Source of the DNA: Melanopsichium pennsylvanicum
Taxonomy: Eukaryota > Basidiomycota > Ustilaginomycetes > Ustilaginales
Reading direction: 5' to 3'
NCBI GenBank assembly: GCA_900208305.1
Contig: OAPG01000013.1
Location: 434,001-498,000, forward strand
DNA: 64,000 bases
The translations under genes were made by a program, and so were the position numbers. This document shows positions 11,498 to 21,711 of the stretch, in pieces; the first letter of the stretch is position 1, and each line of letters starts with the position of its first letter. The notes under the pieces are model-generated. The model saw only the letters and a program-made list of their open reading frames with translations, ran no database searches and had not been told where the DNA came from.

Positions 11498-12904
11498 CTA
11501 CCTGGGAGTTCTACTGCTACGTTTGGAAGAGCTAGTGGCAGCACCTGCTGCAATCGTACGTTTACGTTTTGGAGTTTTGGAATTCTCAGCTTCTTCACCC
11601 TTTGTCATTGCTATAATCGCTTCTGTTGCTTGTGAAGGTTGTGGTGGCGATGGTTGTGTTGCATCTGCTTCCATATCCCCTTGAATTCCTGCCCCTGCCC
11701 CTGTCGTTGTTGCAATACCAGCTACTGCCCCTCTTTTGCTCTTGGCAATGATCCTATCCGCCTCCCAATTCAAATACCCTTCTCTAGTAACCCAAGCTCT
11801 CTGCCCCGTATCACTAATTTCTCCTTCCTCCTCTCCTTCCCCTTCCCCTTCTCCTTCTCCTTCTCCTTCACCCTTACCATCACGTTTACCACCCCCAGCC
11901 CCACCACTGGCATCCACACTAGAACAATTCAACGGAGCACCCAGAGGATCTGTCCGCCTCAACTCGCTCAACGCCTTCAACAAAGGGACGGTATCTGCTT
12001 TGAGTTTTGTCGCGTGCTCTCCCAAAGTTTGGCTCAATACCGACACCTGAGGTTGATCCGTTCCTGCCATTCTACCTGATGACGATGATGAACGAGATGC
12101 GGTGGTGGTGGTGGTGTTATAGAGGACGGACGAGAACCTCTGGGTCAAATGTAGTAATCGATCGAGATTGTTCTGTGTCACATTCTCAGCTTGAAAAAGT
12201 TTGTGCTGTGTTGCTCTTGCGGCTGCGATTTGTCTTTTGAGAGAATCTTCGGTTTGTCCGAGTTGGTAACTTTTGTGGTTGGCACTCCAAGGGTGGTGGT
12301 TTCCCTGCATTGCAGCGGTTGCGCTCGTTGTTGTGCTCTTGCTATTCGCACCTTTACTTGCTGATTTCTTTTCGTTTTGGGTGCTTCGACCGCGTCTCAA
12401 ATCAAGCCCTCTATGATGATCAAGTGTCATAAGTCTGGCTTGACGAGCTCGGATACCAAACACACTTCGAAAACAGTAGAGTTCAAATGTATCCAACGTA
12501 TGATCCAATGCATTCTCCATCAACGTCAAAATGGCATGTAAACCTTGTTCAGCTTCAAGTTCTCCTCCTGGTGTATCTTGCAGCAGGGAAAGTACGACGT
12601 TTTCGAATTCGGTAGCAATGCTGTACAGGTGCTCGTTGGATAGATAGACGAGCGCGTCGATAAATGTTTTGGGATTGTAGCCGAAATGCTCGGTGAGCAG
12701 TTCCAAGTGGGCATCTGTGGATGGTTCTTCTTTTGCGTTTGGTTGGGATTGGGATTGAGGTTGGGTAGAAGAAGAGAATGAAGGTCCAGCTTCCGCATTT
12801 ATGGGCGTGGGTGCAGTTGTTGAGGATGTGGTGATGGGTTTGTCTTTGGTCTTGGGTGCATCTGCGACGGTCGGAGCTTGCGAGGTGCGCCTTGCTGATG
12901 GCAT
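11498..12904 (-). CDS. MTW1: MIS12/Mtw1 kinetochore complex subunit
   Basis: Kinetochore protein that helps link centromeric chromatin to the microtubule-binding Ndc80 complex. The conserved MIS12 domain lies at residues about 64-152: LLTEHFGYNPKTFIDALVYLSNE, then a helical stretch and ELYCFRSVFGI, followed by a predicted coiled-coil region (about 210-260). At 468 aa it is longer than most family members because of a low-complexity C-terminal half. This contains a Gly-Glu repeat from a (CTCCTT-type) repeat at about 11830-11870 and a basic tail, KRKRTIAAG, with SSRTPR at the end. It is convergent with the hydroxylase and divergent from the proteasome gene, with which it shares a 629-bp promoter region. 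The start is the only sensible ATG before the domain. Confidence 0.85.
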   Translation of the reverse strand: MPSARRTSQAPTVADAPKTKDKPITTSSTTAPTPINAEAGPSFSSSTQPQSQSQPNAKEEPSTDAHLELLTEHFGYNPKTFIDALVYLSNEHLYSIATEFENVVLSLLQDTPGGELEAEQGLHAILTLMENALDHTLDTFELYCFRSVFGIRARQARLMTLDHHRGLDLRRGRSTQNEKKSASKGANSKSTTTSATAAMQGNHHPWSANHKSYQLGQTEDSLKRQIAAARATQHKLFQAENVTQNNLDRLLHLTQRFSSVLYNTTTTTASRSSSSSGRMAGTDQPQVSVLSQTLGEHATKLKADTVPLLKALSELRRTDPLGAPLNCSSVDASGGAGGGKRDGKGEGEGEGEGEGEGEEEGEISDTGQRAWVTREGYLNWEADRIIAKSKRGAVAGIATTTGAGAGIQGDMEADATQPSPPQPSQATEAIIAMTKGEEAENSKTPKRKRTIAAGAATSSSKRSSRTPR

Positions 12905-13533
12905 TTTGAGGATGTTTTGTACTCCAAGCTCGTAAGCTCTTTAGCCATAAGATTGTGCTGTATGACCAAGAGTCAAGGTGGTAGTAGCAGCCGAACGATG
13001 ATGATGAGCAACGAAGATCAACACCTCTCAACCTGGTGAGATGCAGGTCCACCTTGTATTAGAAAACGGGTCGCGTCGTGGGGACGCGTGCCAAAATCGC
13101 CTTATGTTAAGTCATCTTATATCGACATTCATGGTTCAAAACCAGAAAGAATCTCGGAAGATGGGAGAGGACATGAGTCGATCACTCCACATTATAGCAT
13201 ACTCTGCAGCGGAAAGTGACAGCCTAAGTAAGAGGCGGAGAGAGGCTTGCGCAAGTGCCAAGTTTTCGTGTGCGTGTGTGGGTGAATTACGAAGCCAACA
13301 CCTTAGTTCAATTACCAACACTTGTCTTATTACACCAGCTTACACCAGCCTCAACTGCATCTTTCGCCAACATCTCATCATCTCGATTCAAAAATTGTCG
13401 TATCCGTCATCCTTGACTACAAACACGCCAAAATTTGGACTGGTCATTCTTCAACTGCTCGGCATTGACGGCTGAACCAAACAACGTAACCTAGAACCAT
13501 ACCACACCTGCAACACTTTGCAGCCTTTTCAAC
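12905..13533. promoter_or_regulatory. Divergent promoter region MTW1 / PRE1
   Basis: This separates two divergently transcribed genes. ACGCGT, the core of the MluI cell-cycle box, is at 13084-13089, about 180 bp upstream of the MTW1 ATG. No other gene is seen. Function of the box is inferred only. Confidence 0.4.
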
Positions 13534-14325
13534 ATGGAGTGCTCGTTCGGCATCACAGGCAAAGGCTACACCATCATCGCTTCGGACTCGAATGCAGCCC
13601 GTTCGATCGTCAAGATGAAGTCTGATGTGGACAAGCAAAAGGTGCTTAGCAACCATCTTGTCATGACATATTCGGGTGAACCCGGCGACACTTTGCAATT
13701 CTCTGAATGGGTCGAACGAAATAGCCGCCTCTATAGCATCAGGTATGTTGCTCCTCATACCTCACCCTGTCTTAACGCCAAGATTTTGACTTGATCTATC
13801 GCCTGTTTGACTTATCGCCTGTTTGACATATCGCCTGTTTGACTTATTACCTGCTTGCCATGTAAATGGTGCGTAGCGGTTAGCTGACTCGTTGCTTCTC
13901 TTTCCTCTTTTTGTTTTTTTTTTTGTTATGGTCTCAATTGATCATGTAGAAATCACGTCGAGTTGCGACCGAAAAGTGCAGCTTCATGGATCCGAAAACA
14001 ACTTGCCGAATCGCTTCGTTCTCGTAATCCTTACCAAGTCAACCTGCTGCTAGGTGGTTTTGACCTACCCACTTCCGAACCAGCGCTTTATTGGATCGAT
14101 TATTTGGGTACGCTAGCAACAGTGCCGTTTGCTGCTCACGGTTACGGCGCATTCTTCGCAATGAGTACATTGGATAGGTATCATCGACCCGACATGGAGT
14201 TGGAAGAAGGTCTCGATCTACTCAGAAAGTGCATCAACGAGTTGAAGCAACGATTTATTGTGGATCTAGGAGAATTTACAGTTAGGGTGGTGGATAGGGA
14301 AGGCGCAAGATTGGTCAAGCTTTGA
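13534..14325 (+). CDS. PRE1: 20S proteasome subunit beta-4 (yeast Pre1 / human PSMB2 type)
   Basis: Non-catalytic beta subunit of the 20S proteasome core. Two exons: 13534-13742 and 13950-14325, with an intron at 13743-13949 (GTATGT...ATGTAG). The split codon AG|A restores Arg, giving LYSI-R-NHVELRPKSA across the junction. The spliced protein is 194 aa, close to yeast Pre1 (198) and human PSMB2 (201). It starts MECSFGITGKGYTIIASD and lacks the N-terminal catalytic Thr, as expected for beta-4, and it contains VNLLLGGFD and the LYWIDYLGTLATVPFAAHGYG block. Reading through the intron ends at a stop at 13794, so splicing is needed. The intron carries a 16-bp tandem repeat. Confidence 0.95.
13797..13858 (+). 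repeat. 16-bp tandem repeat inside the PRE1 intron, four copies
   Basis: The unit is approximately TATCGCCTGTTTGACT. Copies follow at 16-bp spacing (cores at 13801, 13817, 13833 and a degenerate one at 13849). Confidence 0.85.
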
Positions 14326-14457
14326 TTATAGACACATTGAACCACATACATTATTATCATCATCAGCAGCAGCAGCAGCAGCATCATGATGGGTGATTGA
14401 ATTGCCCTTTTCTTGCTTTTTGACCTTCCCTCGTTCTTTTTTTTCGTACTGTAATAC

Positions 14458-14499
<42 letters not shown>

Positions 14500-14742
14500 T
14501 AGTCTCATCCAAACAATCATTCATGATCTGTTTCTGTTGGTATAAATTGCGCATGACGTTCAGACTTGTGACAGAATTGGGCAGCGTATCACTTGATAAG
14601 CTGGCAAGTTGGGAAAATACATTGATTGCGATAGGGTAACGTGAATCTACTGATTATCGTGGTAGTGGTAATTGTGGCTATTGTGTGCATCAGATGCGTA
14701 TTCTTACGATTGGATCGACATGAGCACGACCTCCTCTTGGTC
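14326..14742. other. Convergent intergenic region (PRE1 / DUF2461) with microsatellites
   Basis: 3' flanks of two convergent genes, with a (CAG)-type tract near 14364-14382 and a TAG trinucleotide array at 14458-14502. No gene is seen. Confidence 0.7.
14458..14502 (+). repeat. (TAG)n microsatellite
   Basis: About 15 TAG units with one TGG interruption near the right end. Confidence 0.95.
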
Positions 14743-16448
<1,706 letters not shown>

Positions 16449-17605
16449 GCTTCTGTGTTGGAGAGTTGTGTGAAATCCTAACCTTTAAGGCCCCTTTTCC
16501 TGCACCGAGAAGTCGAGTCCGATTTGAATTATTGTCAAGTTGAATAATGAAGCTGAGCCCACGGCGCAAGGAGTAAGTTTGATTATTACAAGTTTGTCTG
16601 CGGCTAGAATTGTTATGAAGGCGTAAAAAGGTGAATAGGGTTTCAAAGATTGACGGCTCAGCTTAGACGACTATTCACGATTGGGTATTCTTCTTGAGAA
16701 TGCAGCTTGGAAGCCTCCACATTTGGGTCACCAGAAGGCGCTTTGCATCATTTTTTTTTTTGACACAAGAAAATGGTCAACTTTGGGAAAATAAACACGA
16801 AATTCAGGTTGAGAAAACACAGAGGAAAAAGGGGATATATAGGTTAGACAGCAGTGTAAAGTAAATTTAGAGTATCGGTTTTGACCACATGGCTCGTGCT
16901 CAATAATTTAGACGAATTAGAAAAAAGCTTTCAAGTATTTCAAAGCGCGGTTGTTGCGCAAAGCATAAAACTACTCTAATCGGCCAGAGAGTGTATATAG
17001 TATCTACTGTATATATTGAGGGTCGAGCTTATTCAAGTCACTCTTTACATTCATTCAAACGCACGGACGCCGTGTCGGGTGTGTTTCTAACCCTTCATAC
17101 TGTGCTGTGGATTGTAAATTTAAAGTACATTCGTTACACTAAATATTCATTTACTCTACAGTCACTCTTGTTTTTGTCTTGATGCTCTTCACCATCACCA
17201 TCACCATAACCCACATCTCGGCAGCTCACTCCTTGAAAAGCACAGTTAAAATTTGCTCGCATAGTGGTCATCTGCAGTAACTTTGATCTTTTCTCGCGCA
17301 GCCTTGCACTTGCTGCGCACCCCTTTCATATCGCACCTGCGGATCCTTTCACGGTTGCACTTGGCACGATCTCTTGATACCCCTCTGTGCTCAGTCCAAT
17401 GCGCAACACATCACAAGTGTCTCCTTTTTCACCGCAAGCTGCACTTGTCTCGCTCACACCACTCTCGAAATACGCATATATTTTTATTTCCTATTCAACT
17501 TAGCCTCTCTTCTCCTTCTTCACCCTCGAATCACACTTCTGTATCTGTCCGCTTCCCATTCGTATTGTCCAGCCTATCATCCTTGCAATCCCTTCCATCT
17601 TCACC
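16449..17605. promoter_or_regulatory. Divergent promoter region DUF2461 / Argonaute
   Basis: 1.16 kb between two divergently transcribed genes. It is AT-rich in the middle (16740-17160). The last 150 bp before the Argonaute ATG are CT-rich, a common leader composition. No other gene is seen. Confidence 0.5.
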
Positions 17606-20557
17606 ATGTCAGGCAAGAAAGGCGCCGCCACTCAGGCATTCAATGTCTACGGGCTCGCTCGCAGGCCTGATGGCGGCAACAAGTCAGGTCGTCCTATCTC
17701 GTTGTCCACCAACCTCTTCGCGGCCAACATCGGCTCCAACGCCCTCGCCAGCGTTCAGCAGCTTCACGTCGAGATCAGTGGCGTTGATGAACCTTCCGCC
17801 CAACGTGGTCCCTCGACACGTGCCAATGACACCCTCCCCCCTCCCATCAATCGAGAGGTCATAAGCTACGCCCTTCGTTCTGGTGAAGCAGCCAATCTCG
17901 GTATCACTCCCGAATTCGCAAACTTGTTTGCCTACGATGGTAGATCCCTCGCTTGGACTGTCGTCCCCCTTCCCACAAACCAGATCGAGTTCGAAACCGT
18001 CCTGCCTCCCAAGACAAACCTCGCCCCAATTCCCGGTGCTCCTGCCGCTGTTGCCCCTTCCCGTCCTCCTGCTCCTGCTGGTCGAGCTGGCGGTCGCGAA
18101 CGCCGTTTTTAAGTTAAGCTTGCTTATGCTCGTGATGTCGATTTTGGCGTCATCCTCGATGCCTGCCGCGGCAACCTCCAGACCATTCGAGCCGCGTCTG
18201 CCAACCCTGCCGAACTCATTCAGGCTGGTCTACAGGGTCTCGATGTCATCATGCGCTCCCAGCACCACGGACGATACACCTCTGGCACCAGCCAGATGTC
18301 TGCCAACAAGTTCTACGATTCGTCCAAGGCCATCCCTATCCCTCAGGGCGCCGAGATCTGGCCCGGCTTCTTCCAATCCGCTCGTCCTTGCGCAGCCGGT
18401 CTCGTGATCAATCTCGATGTCGCTTTTACCGCCTTTATCGGTGGCGGCCCCATGATCGAAGTCGCTGCCAAAGTCCTTGGCATGGGCGGCGGTGGAGGCT
18501 TTGGCACACGTGGTGGCCGTGGTGGGCGTGGGGGTCCAGGTGGTCCTGGTGGCGGTCGCGGCGGAGGTCGCGGCGGAGGTCGTGGTGGTGGACGAGGCGG
18601 CTTCGGCGGTGACTCTGGTCCTTCGGGTGGTGGCCCTGCCCCCAGTATCAACACGCTCTCGCAGCAGGATGCACGACAGCTCCGCAAAGCTTTCCAGAAC
18701 GTCGACGTTCGTGTGACTCATCGTCACACCAACAAGCTCGAGACTTTCAAGGGCTTCACCCCTCGCCCCGCTAAGGACATCACCTTTGAGACCAAGGATG
18801 GCAAGTCGTACACCATCGCTCAGTACTTCTTCGAAAAGTACAACCTTCGCCTTCGCTACCCCAACCTTCCCTGCGTTCGCATCGGTTCTCAGGGCAGCGC
18901 TGTTCCTATGGAGTTCTGCATCGTCATCCCCAAGCGTCCTATCCCTGCTACGAGCCTCACACCTGATCAGTCCGCCGCCCAGATCCGAGTGTCTGCCCAG
19001 CGTCCCGACGAGCGCAAGCGCCGCGTCGACGAGATCCGTCGCGAGGTCGACTACGACAACGATCCCATGCTGCGAGGCTGGGGTATCTCAATCTCACAGA
19101 CACCCCTCAACACAGAGGGTCGCGTCATCGCTCCGCCCGATGTCACTTATGCTCCTGGATCGCAGAGGCCTCGTGTCAACTTTGGCGCCTGGAACCTGGT
19201 CGGTGCCAAATTCGCCCGCGCCGGTACCGAGCTCGTCACCTGGGGTGTGCTCAACTACAGCAACGCTCCGATGAGTGTCATCGAAGAGTTCGTCATGGCT
19301 CAAGTCAAGTGCCTCGGTGGTCTCGGCATCCGTGTGGTGAACCAGTCACCCAAGATCGTCAGTGCGCGTCCCGACCCGGCCATGGTGCATACCCATATGA
19401 CTCAGTTGGGTAGGGATGCCTTTCAGTTTGCCAAAGGTTCGATGCCAGCGGACAAGAAGCCTCCTCCTCCCCAGCTCTTCCTTGTCGTCCTCGAGCATCA
19501 GGATCAAGGATTCTACAACACGCTCAAGAAGACGGCTGCGCTCAACCTCACAACTCCCGTAGCCACTCAGTGTGTCAACGCTCGCAAGGCTTTCAACGCT
19601 CGTGGTCAGCTGCAGTACGTAGCAAACGTAGCCATGAAGATCAACGTGAAGCTCGGTGGTGTCAATCACGTGGTTGTCAACGAGCGCGATCTTCCACGGT
19701 TCGGCAAGAACACCATGCTCATCGGCGCCGATGTTACCCACGCTCCGCCTGGCGCGGACAAGCCTTCGATCGCCGGTTCAGTCGCCACAGTTGATGGGCA
19801 GGCTCAGCGTTACTCGTACCAGCTGCGCACTCAGACCAACCCTCGTGGTGGTGCTGCTCAGGAGGTGATGCTGCACTCGAAAGGCATGATCCTCGGCCAT
19901 CTGAACAAGTGGAAAGCTGCCAACAGTGGTCGTCTACCTGACTCGATCGTGTTTTTCCGTGACGGTGTTTCGGAAGGCCAATACCAGGCGGTGCTCGACC
20001 ACGAGCTCAAGGCGATCAAGGAAGCGGCTCGCGAAATCCGGCCCGACGCCTTGATCAAGGTCACTTTCATTGTTTGCGGCAAGGGTCATCACATTCGGTT
20101 TTTTGCTCGGAACCAGAATGATGTGGCCAACGATCGCTCAGGTAACCTTCCTCCTGGCACTGTTGTCGACACCAGCATCGTGTCGCCGTTTGGGTTTGAC
20201 TTTTACCTGCAGTCGCAAGCTGGTTTGGTGGGTACTGCTCGTCCTTGCCATTATGTGGTACTTCGCAACGAGATGGAGTTTAAGAGCGACGAGCTGATTA
20301 GGTGCATCAACTCGCTTTGTTACACGTACTGCCGAGCCACTCGAGCTGTATCGTTGGTACCGCCTGCGTACTATGCCGATATTCTTTGCGAGAAGGCGCG
20401 TGCTTTCGTGTATGGTCCCGAAGACGATACAGTGTCGACGGTCTCGGGTGAGGAGGGTAGAGGATTGGTGCAGGAAATCACCGAGGCAGAATCGAGCCAG
20501 ATGATGAAGCACTTTGAAAAGCAACCTTCCTTCACCGACTGTCTCTGGTACATGTAA
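17606..20557 (+). CDS. AGO1: Argonaute small-RNA effector, interrupted by one in-frame stop at 18110
   Basis: Argonaute binds small RNAs and silences matching transcripts. The frame from ATG 17606 (CACCATGTC context) to the stop at 20557 is colinear, but codon 18110-18112 is TAA: ...GGRERRF-stop-VKLAYARDVDF. Both sides are Argonaute. The first 168 codons are part of the N domain. The rest holds L1 (EIWPGFFQSARP), a Gly/Arg insert (18482-18620), PAZ (about 18650-19010), MID and PIWI. Catalytic residues visible are Asp at 19730 (GADVTH), Glu at 19862 (AQEVML), Asp at 19961 (FRDGVSEGQ) and, in the fourth position, Asp at 20378 (YYADI), a DEDD set as known for some fungal Argonautes. The first ATG after the stop is 18251, which would give a 768-aa protein lacking the N domain. 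Options are nonsense mutation, sequence error, readthrough, or a non-obvious intron. Confidence 0.88.
18110..18112 (+). other. In-frame TAA inside the Argonaute reading frame
   Basis: The codons around it read CGC CGT TTT TAA GTT AAG CTT. A single A-to-T change of an AAA Lys codon would produce it. The downstream frame stays open for 814 codons in the same phase. Confidence 0.9.
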
Positions 20558-21711
20558 GTATCTTAGCAGCTCGGTGAGGAGTTTGCCTCTGAAGGTCGCC
20601 GCTTGCAACTTGCGTAATCTCTCAGCGCTGCTCCGCTCCGATTTGCCGTCGTACCTACTTGCTTGTTGCGTTTCGTATTTGGCCGTCCTCTCTCTCTCTT
20701 TCTCTCTCTTGTGTCGTCGTCTTGTGCTTTTGCCGACTGCGGTCAGCAATGCTCTTTGGTTTTGCTTCCCAAAAACGAATCGAAGCTCTAAGGATGGATC
20801 AGCGGCCTCAAAGTCCGAAAAACAAATTTTTGAATGTTTGGGTTGGTTGTAAAGAAATGTCATTGTCGCCTTTGTTTGCCCCAAAACACAGCAATGTAAG
20901 CCGTGAATATGCTCTCCTTTTGGTAGATACAGTAAAGCACAATAAGATTGAAATGAGGAGCCAACTGATGTTGAACACGGACAGTGTTGATGGATACTAG
21001 AGATGTTTTGAATACAGAGGGAGCAAAAGTGGGTGCTAATATTATATTTATTAATAGTTTGATCCACTATTAACTTACTGTATGGTTAATGGTTTTCGCT
21101 GCGGTCTTACTTGAGAGTCGCTTTGATGCTACTTGAATGATATCCGATGCCTTTTTAGAGTCGATGACAAAAATGTGATGCGTATTTTATTAGCTACTTC
21201 TTCTTTAGAGTAAATTATTTATATTACAGTACGCAGTGACTTTGTAAATTCTGCAAAGCTGCACAATTCGAAACAAAATAATAATAAATTACACACAGCA
21301 GCAGAAAGAGAGCCCAATTTCGAGCTTTTTGGACTGTTTGTTTCGAATTTCTCTCTCTCTCTCTCTCTGTCGATGCTGTACTGCTACTATGATCCTTCCC
21401 ACCTAAATCCATATTGTTTTCCTCCTACAATCACGATTTCCATCAGAAAACTTCTCGAGACAATGGTCTGATTGAGCAAGCAGATCATATTCATCCAGCA
21501 ATCCGGCACATAGCCTCCTTCTATCGTCTTGCTAGCTCTCAAGCTGCACAGCGTAGACCTCCACCCCAACAACGCGCGAGCCCCGCGCACTTGAAGCGAT
21601 CAATCTCTAACCCACAAGGCATAACATAGATCCAGCTCTCACACCATCACATCACGCCGCAGACCGGAACAACACTCAGTTTGCTCATTGCTGCACTTGA
21701 ATCCACTTGCA
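20558..21711. other. Intergenic region between Argonaute and EST1/SMG7-like gene
   Basis: Holds the Argonaute 3' flank and the EST1-like 5' flank. Pyrimidine microsatellites lie at about 20691-20711 and 21350-21369. The middle is AT-rich. No gene or RNA is recognised. Confidence 0.6.

Noticed and set aside
13797..13858. Regular 16-bp repeats considered as a CRISPR-like array
   Set aside because: The copies are contiguous with no unique spacers, within a spliceosomal intron of a eukaryote.
18036..18113. 78-nt intron removing the Argonaute stop
   Set aside because: It would keep the frame, but the donor (GTGCTC) and acceptor (TTTTAAG) are weak and it would delete the RRF part of the expected N-domain strand; kept only as an alternative to test.
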